Origin: Bryobacteraceae bacterium
GTDB taxonomy: Bacteria > Acidobacteriota > Terriglobia > Bryobacterales > Bryobacteraceae
NCBI GenBank assembly: GCA_025928545.1
Contig: JAICJH010000038.1
Coordinates: 1-62,472 of the forward strand
Direction: 5' to 3'
Length of the DNA: 62,472 nucleotides
Shown: in pieces, positions 1 through 8,503 of the stretch
Layout: every line of letters starts with the position of its first letter
Numbering within the stretch: position 1 is the stretch's first letter
Notes under the pieces: generated by a model
What the model was told of the DNA's origin: nothing
Databases searched by the model: none
What the model saw: the letters and a program-made list of their open reading frames with translations, nothing else
Translations under genes and position numbers: made by a program

Positions 1-571
1 ACAGTGCCTGAGTCAGAGCCTTGCCGGTAGTCGTCATTTCGTGGATGCCGAGGTAGGCGTTATCGCGCAGAAGTTGCCAGTTCAGGTGACCGGTTGCGTC
101 CAGTACGAAACTACCGCTGCCGCCGGGATGCCCCGTGTCCGTCGCTCCCGCAGCGTAGCCCAGGGTCAGCGGCTGTCGGACACCGCCGGCGCTCCCGCCG
201 GAAAATCCGCCGCCGCCGGTACCTTCGAAGCGGCCGTTCCAGTCCTTCATCGGGATTCCAATAAACACTTTCACCTGGTCGCCAGCCGGAGGATGCGTTA
301 CTGTTGCCGTGACCCGACAGGAGCCGTCTGAAGGATCGATGGCGGCGGAATTAATAGTTGTATCCGGAAGCGCCACTGTCATCAGACTTTCGCACGACCG
401 TACGGGCGCCGCGTTGGAGATCAGGTTCCTCGGGCGAATCTCAGCGGGAGGCGGAGCACCCGGGCTTGGACCCTGCGCGTGCACTGCAACCGCGGTCAGA
501 ACAGCGGCGACCACCGCCGGAAAAATGATGAGTGGATGGGCGGCCGGCCCGGACACGTTACCTCTGGACAT
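1..571 (-). CDS. Tannase/feruloyl esterase family protein, N-terminal part (runs off the left edge)
   Basis: The reverse strand is open from an ATG at 571 to the window edge and gives 190 residues. A hydrophobic segment at about residues 13-32 ending in VHAQ looks like a Sec signal peptide, so the protein is probably periplasmic or secreted. Family-type motifs follow: CESL near residue 60, WNGRFEGTGGGG at 111-122 and GYAAGATDTGH at 138-148. These are typical of tannase/feruloyl esterases, serine esterases that split ester bonds of plant phenolics. The catalytic serine region (usually CSTGGRQ) would lie beyond the edge, so activity cannot be judged. It lies 85 bp downstream of the GT39-like gene on the same strand. 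The family call is firm; the substrate is unknown. Confidence 0.8.
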   Translation of the reverse strand, partial: MSRGNVSGPAAHPLIIFPAVVAAVLTAVAVHAQGPSPGAPPPAEIRPRNLISNAAPVRSCESLMTVALPDTTINSAAIDPSDGSCRVTATVTHPPAGDQVKVFIGIPMKDWNGRFEGTGGGGFSGGSAGGVRQPLTLGYAAGATDTGHPGGSGSFVLDATGHLNWQLLRDNAYLGIHEMTTTGKALTQAL

Positions 572-656
572 GATGCCATTCAGGATATGCCAGACGCAGC
601 GCGGAAGCAATAACGGCGATGGAGACCGCTTAGGAAGATGCAAAAGTCTCGGAGTA

Positions 657-2147
657 CTATCGTCTGCTCAAAACGAGCAAGCGCGTTCCGAATTTTGGGG
701 CACCGGCGCCGGAATAGTATTTGTCCATTACAACCTCATACCGACGCAGCAGCGGCTGTATCATGTCGTCTTCTTTCGCTACCGCCGGGCGGTAGAGCAC
801 ACAAAGTCTGGCCGGAAGGTTGGGCACAATTGCAGACGCAGGAAATTCGTAAATCTTCCTTTGACCATGCAAGTAAAAACTTACCGGCTCGCCGATACCA
901 TAAGGCCAGGTTGTATAAACCGGCAACTCAATGTCCGTCCCCACTAAGTCGGTCGCGATTACTGAGTAGGTGGGCCGAGTTGGGCCCGGCCAGTCACGGT
1001 AGCCAGGGGCAATCTGGAAGGCACATAAGACAATTGCACCCAATCCTAACGCCCATCCGGTTCGATTCGACTCCCGCGCGAAAGAAGCCATCCGCGTCAA
1101 TCCATAACACATCAATATGAGCGCAGGCACGATTGCCGGAAGCAGGTGTCTCTCTCCGAATATTGGAAGCTGAAGGGGCCGCCGAGTCAACACCCACAGG
1201 AGGACAGGCGGAGCGATGGCCATTGCCGCCAAAGTGCCCCTTATGCCGGTTCTGGTCACAAATTCGGCGCCAGTCCCGGGCAGGAACGCACAGCAGACCA
1301 GAAATGTCTCTACGAGAAATGCCAAAGTCGTCGCACCACGGAAATCCGGAATTCCAAGGTAATTCGCGAACACCATCTTAAGGTCGTAAACTGTCGGCAG
1401 ACCCTGCCACGAAAGATTTCCGGAGAGTCCACTCTTCTGGTGATAGATTGCCAGTTCGGGGATCAACCACGGCAAGAATAGCAGGGCCGAGGCCACCAGC
1501 GAGGCTAGTGGCAACATACTTGTCGCTCTGGTGCGTGCTCCGCAATAGTTTGTGAACGTCATCGGGAGCACACACGCAGCGCAGAACAGCGCACCTACGT
1601 AATGAGTCCAGGTGATCGCGACCATGAGGATGGTTCCACTGATCCAATACCACGGCCTTCGCCAGTGTCGCTCGGCCACCACGCGCCAAAGCAGCAGCAA
1701 GGCCACAAGAGCGGTGAAAAGCGCATATGACCGCGCCTCCTGACTATAGAAAATATGGACCTTGTTGAGAGCTAATAACAGTGCGGACAGGAGGACCGGT
1801 ACACGAATCTCGGGAGCGGCGAAGCCAATCAGGACTATGACCACGATCGCGACGGCACCCGCCGCGAGGGACAGACGCCTAATGTCGGATGCCGTTGATG
1901 CATCTCCACCTGGAATCGTCGCCTTAAGGATGAAATAGTAGAGCGGAGGATGCACCAAGTCCTGCCTCGCAATGGTCCACGCCTTCATCGTTTCCGCCAG
2001 TGCAACACGGCGCGAAAATAACTCGTCACCTTCGACGCTTTCAGCGGCAAGGCGGTCCACCCGCAGAAACACGGCCAGTAGGACTATGAGTAAGGCAGCC
2101 ATTGAAACCCAGGTCTTGCTGCCGACTGACCCTGCAATGTTGTACAT
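657..2147 (-). CDS. GT39/ArnT-like polytopic membrane glycosyltransferase
   Basis: 496 residues with about ten to twelve predicted membrane helices. The N-terminal loop carries VEGDELFSRR (about residues 38-47) followed by HPPLYYFIL (about 67-75). The acidic pair and the HPP motif are features of GT-C fold enzymes of the PMT/ArnT type, which move a sugar from a polyprenyl-phosphate donor on the outer face of the inner membrane. The start is an ATG at 2147 directly before a hydrophobic helix. The acceptor cannot be read from the sequence. The partial tannase gene follows on the same strand. A fragment of a related gene sits upstream on the opposite strand at 2477-3088. Confidence 0.75.
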   Translation of the reverse strand: MYNIAGSVGSKTWVSMAALLIVLLAVFLRVDRLAAESVEGDELFSRRVALAETMKAWTIARQDLVHPPLYYFILKATIPGGDASTASDIRRLSLAAGAVAIVVIVLIGFAAPEIRVPVLLSALLLALNKVHIFYSQEARSYALFTALVALLLLWRVVAERHWRRPWYWISGTILMVAITWTHYVGALFCAACVLPMTFTNYCGARTRATSMLPLASLVASALLFLPWLIPELAIYHQKSGLSGNLSWQGLPTVYDLKMVFANYLGIPDFRGATTLAFLVETFLVCCAFLPGTGAEFVTRTGIRGTLAAMAIAPPVLLWVLTRRPLQLPIFGERHLLPAIVPALILMCYGLTRMASFARESNRTGWALGLGAIVLCAFQIAPGYRDWPGPTRPTYSVIATDLVGTDIELPVYTTWPYGIGEPVSFYLHGQRKIYEFPASAIVPNLPARLCVLYRPAVAKEDDMIQPLLRRYEVVMDKYYSGAGAPKFGTRLLVLSRR

Positions 2148-2476
2148 GAGTTGGTCCTAACTGTAGATGCCATTCCAGTCGTTCCGGCGAATGTGCACAA
2201 CGTCGGTAACGGAGTCGATACCGGGTTTATTTTTCAGGAGCCTGTTAGATTGACTCAGCGGCTTTTCCATAATTCATCGGCCGCGGTTCGCGTAATGTGC
2301 CGAATACAGTCGACAGCGTTCACAAAGCTGCCGGCTCAGCCCTGGTCTTTCTATTTTATCGCATGTGCGGGCAACCTTCGATCTTGTTTGTAGCCAAAAG
2401 CCAGCGCAAAGTACCTGCAAGCAGGTCTGCGACCAGGTGAACGCGTTATGGATGCGCTGAATAGCGCTGCGTCTGA
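2148..2476. other. Intergenic stretch with no recognised gene
   Basis: About 330 bp between the divergent GT39-like gene and the GT39 remnant. Short open frames exist (for example 2151-2393 on the plus strand), but their translations show no domain, signal peptide or ribosome binding site. The stretch presumably carries the promoter of the minus-strand glycosyltransferase. No clear -35/-10 pair or repeat was found by eye. Confidence 0.4.
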
Positions 2477-3088
2477 ATCACCGCGACGTCGGCTCCCGGG
2501 ACGTGGCGCAATCACAGCCATTTTCACCAATTTGCGCTGGTGTCGACGAATTTTGGGATTACTCTGCTGTCTTCGAATCATCCGAAGAGCGACGGAATCT
2601 GGATGCAAACCATGGACATCGGGAGCAACCTCGACCCGGCGGCGCAGGATAAGCTTCAACGGCGGCTGGCCGTCCAGGCTATTGTCGCCGACCCGCTCCA
2701 TTTTGGCGCCCAAAGTCTCAAAAGCATTGTCTATATGTGGGGAGCGGAAACGAGCATTCCGGATGCCGCCTTTGATTTGTCGCGGACAAGTCCCCGGGCT
2801 GCATTCGGCTTGCGCGTAGTCGTCCAGATATTATGGGTCGCATTCGTTGTTGCCTGCTGCCTCGGGAGACCGTCGTTCACTCCCGAACGCACCATTTCCC
2901 AGGCGCCTATACTGTTTATTCTGCTATGGACACGCTTTCTGTTCTGCCTGCTCGCGGTGATCGAACCAGCCGCCCGGCATCACATGACTGTCATTCCGCG
3001 ACTGGCTGGTCTGTTCCTTCCATCCTATTGCAAGCTGGCTAATGCGTTGCGCGGGAACATTGAGTCCACAAAATTCGTCCAACTGTGA
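2477..3088 (+). pseudogene. Remnant of a GT39-family glycosyltransferase, C-terminal part only
   Basis: Read in frame from the stop at 2474-2476, the translation begins with TWRNHSHFHQF and VSTNFGITLL, followed by SNHPKSDG. This matches the conserved loop of GT39-like membrane transferases, commonly PWTxRNYxxFxxFVPVSTNxGxNLxxGNNPxxxG. It is followed by a QRRLAVQAI...LKSIVYMWG stretch and hydrophobic segments ending in HHMTVIPRLAGLF, resembling the last helices of the family. The catalytic N-terminal half is absent: the frame is closed upstream and the other frames show no matching sequence. Expression from the GTG at 2540 would give 182 residues. I read it as a decayed gene fragment, although a small expressed membrane protein is not excluded. 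Confidence 0.55.
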
Positions 3089-3130
3089 AATATTGGCGTG
3101 ATTGCGCCGTCTTCAGATAGAAGGGTTGCC

Positions 3131-4114
3131 ATGCTTACTCAACATGTACGACGGATCATTCTCTGTTTCCTCCTCGCGGCCGGAGCAGTCTCTGCCCAGT
3201 CGGCGCCGCTTGCCTTTGAAGTCGCGACAGTGAAGCCATCGGCGCCGCTCGACCCCGCCATGCTCAGGGGAGGCAAAGGGCACATCGGCACAAGAATCGA
3301 TGCAGCGCGGGTCGATATCGGGACCGCCACTCTGTTCCGACTGATCTGCACCGCTTACCGGTTGAAACCCTATCAGTTGTCCGCTCCGGACTGGATTAAG
3401 AATGCTACCTTCGACATTCAGGCCAAAATTCCCGATGGCGTCGGCGCCGATAAGGTGCCGGAGATGCTCCAGACCTTGCTTGTCGACAGGTTCGGTCTGA
3501 AGCTGCACCACGATAGTAAAGAGCAATCCGTCTACGCGCTGGTCGTGCTGCCGGGCGGCGCGAAGATGGAGCATTCGGCTCCGGAACCGCCGGCGGCGCC
3601 TCCGGCCGCGGGCACTCCTCCGCCAATGGAAATGGCCGTCCCGACAATCCAGGGAGACGTCAAATTGTCCCGCGGCGAAAAAGGAATTACCGTTGAAATG
3701 CCCGGAGGTGAGATTGCCGGCAAGATCCGGGTGACGCCTCCTGCACCGAATAACAAAGGGATGCCGATGCGCATCCATCTCGAAAGTTCCGGCACCACAA
3801 TGAAAACCTTCGCGGAAATGTTGTCCGTCGGAGTGGTGGACCGTCCTGTTGTCGATAAGACCGGCTTGACCGGAGCTTATGAAGTCGCCATCGATCTTTC
3901 CGAGGATGATGCCATGAACGCAGCCAAAGCGGCCGTGATGAATGGGCCTATGGGAGCTCTCGTCAATATCATGCCTCCCCCTGGCTTGTCCGATCCGTCG
4001 GGCTCGGCGCTTTCATCGTCTCTCCGGAATCTTGGTTTGAAACTGGAACCAACACGGCTTCCGCTTGATTTGCTGGTGGTCGATCACATCGAAAAGACCC
4101 CGACCGAAAACTGA
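3131..4114 (+). CDS. TIGR03435 family soil-acidobacterial protein
   Basis: 327 residues from the ATG at 3131. An upstream in-frame start at 3098 would only add residues before the signal peptide. MLTQHVRRIILCFLLAAGAV is a Sec signal, so the product is exported. The body shows the family pattern: FEVATVKPS right after the signal, an ATLFRLICTAYRLKPYQL segment, PEMLQTLLVDRFGLKLH, VYALVVLPGG, then RPVVDKTGLTGAYEVAIDL, ending in LLVVDHIEKTPTEN. A Pro/Ala-rich insert lies near residues 155-175. The function of the family is unknown; members are abundant in soil acidobacteria. It is followed by two TPR genes on the same strand. Confidence 0.85.
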   Translation: MLTQHVRRIILCFLLAAGAVSAQSAPLAFEVATVKPSAPLDPAMLRGGKGHIGTRIDAARVDIGTATLFRLICTAYRLKPYQLSAPDWIKNATFDIQAKIPDGVGADKVPEMLQTLLVDRFGLKLHHDSKEQSVYALVVLPGGAKMEHSAPEPPAAPPAAGTPPPMEMAVPTIQGDVKLSRGEKGITVEMPGGEIAGKIRVTPPAPNNKGMPMRIHLESSGTTMKTFAEMLSVGVVDRPVVDKTGLTGAYEVAIDLSEDDAMNAAKAAVMNGPMGALVNIMPPPGLSDPSGSALSSSLRNLGLKLEPTRLPLDLLVVDHIEKTPTEN

Positions 4115-4151
4115 CAACGTCGGTTTCACGACGTACTATGATCGTGAAGGA

Positions 4152-4970
4152 GTGATCCGTACCCGCATATTCCCGCTGTCGATGGTGCTGTTGTTTGGCT
4201 CGATCCCGTCGGCTGCGGATGTCGACGACAACTGGAAGGCGTCCTACGGACAGGCACTCCGCGCCGTATCTTTAAAGGACTATCGCCAGGCGGAAATCCA
4301 GTATGCCACTGCCTTGCGGGAGGCCGAGGTATTTGGAAAGGAAGATTCCCGCGTCGCCCTGACCTTGCAGGGTCTGGCTACTTTGCTTCGAGTGGAACGA
4401 AAGCTCCCGGAAGCAGAAGATACGGTGCGGCGCGCTGTAGCACTGTATTCAGCGGACCCCGGAGAAGACAGTCTCCAATACGCGGAAAGCCAGTTCCTGC
4501 TGGCGGGAATTCTGATGGATCAGGGTAAATATCAGCCGGCCACCCAGTCGCTCGAGCGTCTTCTGCCCGTATTCGACCACAACCTGGAACCGAAGTCGGT
4601 CGCAATGAAAGATGCGACGTGCATGCAGGGCGAGGCATATCGCATGTTGAAAATGTTTGCGTCCGCTGAAATGCCGCTCAAGCGCTGTGCCGACCTGCGA
4701 AATGAAGACGGCGGCGTCGGCACGGCGGCATTCGGAGAAGTTGCCAATAGTCTGGCTCTGGTTTATCAGCACCTCGGAAAATACAAAGAAGCGGACCGCT
4801 ACTTTACCTACGCCGCAAAGATCCGGGAGCAGTTTCTGGGGATACAGAGCCCCGCACTTGCCGAGACACTGGAGGCCCATGCTGCGTTGCTTCGTCAATT
4901 GGGACGGGAAGCCGAAGCCAGGAAGAAGGAACAGCTGGCTGCCGCCATCCGCCGTTCGGCCAGAAAATAG
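4152..4970 (+). CDS. Exported tetratricopeptide repeat protein, copy 1
   Basis: 272 residues from a GTG at 4152, chosen because MIRTRIFPLSMVLLFGSIP then forms the start of a signal peptide. The longer open frame overlaps the previous gene. ATG 4182 is an alternative, and no well-spaced ribosome binding site decides between them. The mature part consists of helical TPR-like repeats with the Kinesin-light-chain rhythm, for example LKDYRQAEIQYATALREAE, EVANSLALVYQHLGKYKEAD and LAETLEAHAALLRQLGREAEA. TPR proteins are scaffolds for protein-protein contacts; no partner is evident. It is a tandem paralogue of the next gene, with the same final segment (AAAIRR near the C terminus). Confidence 0.7.
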   Translation: MIRTRIFPLSMVLLFGSIPSAADVDDNWKASYGQALRAVSLKDYRQAEIQYATALREAEVFGKEDSRVALTLQGLATLLRVERKLPEAEDTVRRAVALYSADPGEDSLQYAESQFLLAGILMDQGKYQPATQSLERLLPVFDHNLEPKSVAMKDATCMQGEAYRMLKMFASAEMPLKRCADLRNEDGGVGTAAFGEVANSLALVYQHLGKYKEADRYFTYAAKIREQFLGIQSPALAETLEAHAALLRQLGREAEARKKEQLAAAIRRSARK

Positions 4971-5010
4971 GTTGGGGCCAAACGCATGCGTTCGGTATCC
5001 TGAATTCCGA

Positions 5011-5841
5011 GTGTACGGACGCACCTTACTATCATTCGGCGCAGCAATCCTGCTGGTTTTCCCGGTAACCATGCACGCTGAGGATTCGGGCGCGGCGTGG
5101 CAGAACCTGATGGTTGCCGGCCTGAAGGCCGCCAGCGCCAAAGACTACAAAGGCGCCGAAGATCGGTTGCAAAAGGCGGTCCAGCAGGCAGAGCAGTTTC
5201 CCCCCGGTGACGCCCGCCGCGGAACGGCTTTCAACACCCTGGGGCTGGTGTTCAAAGAAGAGAAAAAAAACGCCGACGCCGAAAAGGCGTTTCAGAAAGC
5301 TCTCGGAATTCTGGAAAAGGCATACGGTCCGGCCAGCCTGGATGTCGCGAACGTGAGCTTCAACATTGCCACCGTGCAGATGGCGGACGGGCATTACGAA
5401 AGCGCATTGCCGTACGTTCAGAAGAGCCGCGCAATCTACGAGAAGATTTTGGGGGCAGAAAGCCTCAAAGCCGCTTCCACCTATTGCATGGAAGGCGTCG
5501 CGCTGCGCAATGTCAATAAGTTCAACGAAGCCGAGCCGCTCCTGAAGCAATGCGCGGACATGCGGGAAGCCTCGGGGGGGATGGAAAACCCGGAGCTGGC
5601 CGACGCCCTGTACAACCTCGCTTTGGTTTATCAGCACCAGGGGAAATTCGCGCTGGCGGATCCGCGGCTGAAAATGGCGGCGCGAATCCGTGAACTCACG
5701 TCCGGAGTTACCAGTCCGGAACTGGCTCAGATCCTCGAGGCGCACGCCAACTTGTTGAAGCAAATAGGCCGGGATGCGGATGCGGAGAAAGACCAAAAAA
5801 TGGCCGAGGCCATCCGGCGGCTCGGTAAGAACCCGAAGTAA
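5011..5841 (+). CDS. Exported tetratricopeptide repeat protein, copy 2
   Basis: 276 residues from the GTG at 5011. The frame extends upstream to 4657, but that part is antisense-like junk inside copy 1. The hydrophobic segment LLSFGAAILLVFPVTMHAE after the start is a signal peptide. The body carries at least four TPR-like repeats: DYKGAEDRLQKAVQQAE, GLVFKEEKKNADAEKAFQKA, FNEAEPLLKQCADMREA and LVYQHQGKFALADPRLKMAA. The end is EKDQKMAEAIRRLGKNPK. It clearly aligns with the preceding gene along its length, so the pair arose by tandem duplication and divergence. The role is unknown; a periplasmic scaffold is a reasonable guess. Confidence 0.7.
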   Translation: MYGRTLLSFGAAILLVFPVTMHAEDSGAAWQNLMVAGLKAASAKDYKGAEDRLQKAVQQAEQFPPGDARRGTAFNTLGLVFKEEKKNADAEKAFQKALGILEKAYGPASLDVANVSFNIATVQMADGHYESALPYVQKSRAIYEKILGAESLKAASTYCMEGVALRNVNKFNEAEPLLKQCADMREASGGMENPELADALYNLALVYQHQGKFALADPRLKMAARIRELTSGVTSPELAQILEAHANLLKQIGRDADAEKDQKMAEAIRRLGKNPK

Positions 5842-5920
5842 CCAAAGAACATAGCGGAAGTATTTGCTTAGGATCGGAGGCCAGGTCATAATTGAGGAAG
5901 CCACCCGGAAGGAGAACTGA

Positions 5921-7198
5921 TTGAAGCGAACCGGATCTGACGACACATTACGCTGCTCCTTCTGCCACAAGAGCCAGGATGTCGTCGGCAAATTGATTTC
6001 TTCTCCAAGCGAGTACCCCCGCGCGTACATTTGCGACGAATGCATCGCCGTATGCAATTCGATACTCGACGACGACAAACCGGAGCCTGCCACTACCAGC
6101 CCGAACAAGATTCCGCGTCCCCTTGAGATTAAAGACTTTCTGGATCAATATGTGATTGGCCAGGAGGCCCCGAAGCGCAAGCTTGCGGTCGCCGTTTACA
6201 ACCATTCGAAGCGCATCCATATGAATCGGATGCGGAACTCGGAAATTGAACTCGCTAAATCGAACATTCTGCTGATCGGCCCCACCGGAACCGGCAAGAC
6301 CCTGATGGCCCAGACCCTGGCCCGGATTCTGGATGTTCCGTTCGCCATTGTCGACGCCACCACCCTGACCGAAGCCGGTTACGTGGGCGAGGACGTCGAG
6401 AACATCATTCTCAAGCTGCTGCAGGCAGCCGATGGCGATGTACAGCGCTGCCAGCAGGGCATCATTTATATAGATGAAATCGACAAGATCTGCCGCAAGG
6501 ACGAGAATCCATCGATCACGCGGGATGTCTCGGGCGAGGGCGTGCAGCAGGCGTTGCTCAAAATACTGGAAGGCACAGTCGCAAACGTGCCGCCGCAAGG
6601 CGGCAGGAAGCATCCGCACCAGGAATTCACCCCGATCGATACCACCAATATTCTTTTTATTTGTGGCGGCGCGTTCATTGGGCTGGAAAAGATCATTGCC
6701 CGCCGGACGGGAAAGAAGTCGATGGGCTTCCTTCAGGAAGAAGGCGGGCAGCGTGAACAGGCGAAAACGGTGGGCATCAGCGAGCGGCGCGACGTGGATC
6801 TGCTCCGCCATTTGCAGCCACAGGACCTGATCCGGTACGGCTTCATTCCGGAATTCATCGGCCGGTTACCTGTAGTTGCCACGCTGGAAGATCTGGATAA
6901 GGCGGCTCTGGTTCAGATACTTTCCAAGCCGAAGAACGCCATCATCAAGCAGTACCAGCGCCTTTTCGAATACGAGAACGTGCGGCTTCGGTTTACCGAT
7001 GATGCACTGGACGCGATTGCCGCCCTGGCTTTGGAGCGGAAGGTGGGTGCCCGCGGTCTTCGAATGATCATCGAAGACATGATGCTGGACTTGATGTATT
7101 TCCTGCCATCTTATAAGAAAGTAAAGGAGTTTCAGGTTACCCGCGAAATGGTCGTTTCGCAGAAAATCAGCCTGACGCTGCTTGAAAAAGCCGGCTAG
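5921..7198 (+). CDS. clpX: ClpX, ATP-dependent unfoldase subunit of the Clp protease
   Basis: 425 residues, the usual ClpX length. It starts with a TTG at 5921 preceded by AAGGAGA at good spacing. The N-terminal C4 zinc-binding domain is CSFCHK...CDECIAVC. The AAA+ module has Walker A GPTGTGKT, Walker [11 protein letters not shown], the [14 protein letters not shown] segment and sensor 2 [13 protein letters not shown]. ClpX unfolds tagged substrates and feeds them to ClpP in the cytosol. In many bacteria tig, clpP, clpX and lon are adjacent. Here clpP and tig are not in the window and lon lies about 11 kb away, so the usual order is broken. Confidence 0.97.
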   Translation: MKRTGSDDTLRCSFCHKSQDVVGKLISSPSEYPRAYICDECIAVCNSILDDDKPEPATTSPNKIPRPLEIKDFLDQYVIGQEAPKRKLAVAVYNHSKRIHMNRMRNSEIELAKSNILLIGPTGTGKTLMAQTLARILDVPFAIVDATTLTEAGYVGEDVENIILKLLQAADGDVQRCQQGIIYIDEIDKICRKDENPSITRDVSGEGVQQALLKILEGTVANVPPQGGRKHPHQEFTPIDTTNILFICGGAFIGLEKIIARRTGKKSMGFLQEEGGQREQAKTVGISERRDVDLLRHLQPQDLIRYGFIPEFIGRLPVVATLEDLDKAALVQILSKPKNAIIKQYQRLFEYENVRLRFTDDALDAIAALALERKVGARGLRMIIEDMMLDLMYFLPSYKKVKEFQVTREMVVSQKISLTLLEKAG

Positions 7199-7219
7199 CC
7201 TGGCGTTGCCGCCGAGTGG

Positions 7220-8503
7220 CTATCGCAGCGCTCCCGTCTGAAAATCGACCGTCAACCGTTGCGCCTGGTATTCGTAACGCGCCGAGGCGTTGGCGATCTG
7301 GGCGGATGTCAGATTCAGCTGCGCTTCGCTCAATTCCACGATTGAACTCAGTCCGAGATCGTAGCGTCCCTGGGCCAGATCGAGCGCGGACTGCGCCTGC
7401 GCCAGCAACTGCTCGGTCAGCCCGACCCGATCCCGCGCCGTCGCGGCATTCAGATAGGCCGCGCGAACATCGCGGGTAATCAGATTGGTTTCGTTCTGGA
7501 CGCGCTCCGCCGCCGCCTTCGCACGCAGTTCAGCCTCGGTCTGGCGGGCATGAAACAAGCCTCCGTTGAGGATAGGAATACTCACGTTCACGCCGGCGGC
7601 GCCGTAGCGGCCCGGAACCTGAGTCTCTCCGGCCGGCACCACTCCGACTACTCCGAGAGCGCCAACAGTCGGGTACCGCAGTGCATGTTCTGCCTGGATG
7701 AATCGCTCAGCCGCGCTCTGTTCCAGGCGCAGATTCTTCAATTCCGGTCGAGCCTGCAACGCCTGCTGAATGAGAGGATCGACGACGGGCGGCAGGGCTT
7801 CGGGTGCGGCTTCTTCGGCCAGCGTAAATTCAACCTGCGCGGGCACGCCGATAGCAGTTGCCAGGGATGCTTCCGCGGCCTGAAGGTTATTCTGCGCCTG
7901 GGAAAGAAAAAGTCGGGCATCGGCGAGATTGACTTTGGCGAAACTGGCATCAAGGCCCGATTTCAGATTCTCTTCGAACAAGGTGTTCACTTTGTCGGCG
8001 ATCACCTGCCGCTCCGAAACGGTTTGTTGCGCCACCTTGAGAACAGAAGAGGCTCGGAGCACATTGAAGTAGGCACGGATGGTCGTGATTAAAACATCCG
8101 CGCGGGCTGTTTCGGTCGCCTGATCCTGTGCCTGGGCCCGCAAATCCGCTGTTGCGACCAGGCTTTTCGTGCGTCCGAAATCCGAAAGCATCTGGCTCAG
8201 AGTCACCCCCGAGGCAAGCCGATCGTAGACGACGGGGTTATTCAGACCGCCCGCGGCGAGGCGACTTCCCGAATCCGCGACAACGCCGGTAACGCTGCCC
8301 GTCATCTGCGGCGACAGGGCCGATTTGTATTCCAACGGAGCCATGTGCGCGGCCGAGGCATTCAGTTGCGCTGTGGACAACTCGGGATTATGCGCAATGG
8401 CCAGTTTCTCTGCTTCAGCAAGAGTGAGACTCATGGGCGCCTGCTGCGCCAGGAGCGGAGCTGTCAGAACTGCGAAAAGAGGCAGGAGCCGTCGTCTCAT
8501 CAA
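7220..8503 (-). CDS. TolC-family outer-membrane efflux channel
   Basis: 427 residues with the signal peptide MRRRLLPLFAVLTAPLLAQ. Two OEP-type halves follow, each rich in coiled-coil helices: LTLAEAEKLAIAHNPELSTA near the mature N terminus, and LAQAQSALDLAQGRYDLGLSSI with ELSEAQLNLTSAQIANASA near the C terminus. The GRYDLGLSSIVEL motif is diagnostic of the family. It is the third gene of a membrane fusion-permease-channel operon, and its start overlaps the stop of the permease (8500-8503), implying translational coupling. The product should form the trimeric outer-membrane duct of the pump. Substrates are unknown. Confidence 0.92.
   Translation of the reverse strand: MMRRRLLPLFAVLTAPLLAQQAPMSLTLAEAEKLAIAHNPELSTAQLNASAAHMAPLEYKSALSPQMTGSVTGVVADSGSRLAAGGLNNPVVYDRLASGVTLSQMLSDFGRTKSLVATADLRAQAQDQATETARADVLITTIRAYFNVLRASSVLKVAQQTVSERQVIADKVNTLFEENLKSGLDASFAKVNLADARLFLSQAQNNLQAAEASLATAIGVPAQVEFTLAEEAAPEALPPVVDPLIQQALQARPELKNLRLEQSAAERFIQAEHALRYPTVGALGVVGVVPAGETQVPGRYGAAGVNVSIPILNGGLFHARQTEAELRAKAAAERVQNETNLITRDVRAAYLNAATARDRVGLTEQLLAQAQSALDLAQGRYDLGLSSIVELSEAQLNLTSAQIANASARYEYQAQRLTVDFQTGALR

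Noticed and set aside
309..947. Long plus-strand open frame at the left end
   Set aside because: It is antisense to the tannase and GT39-like genes; the opposite frames carry clear family motifs.
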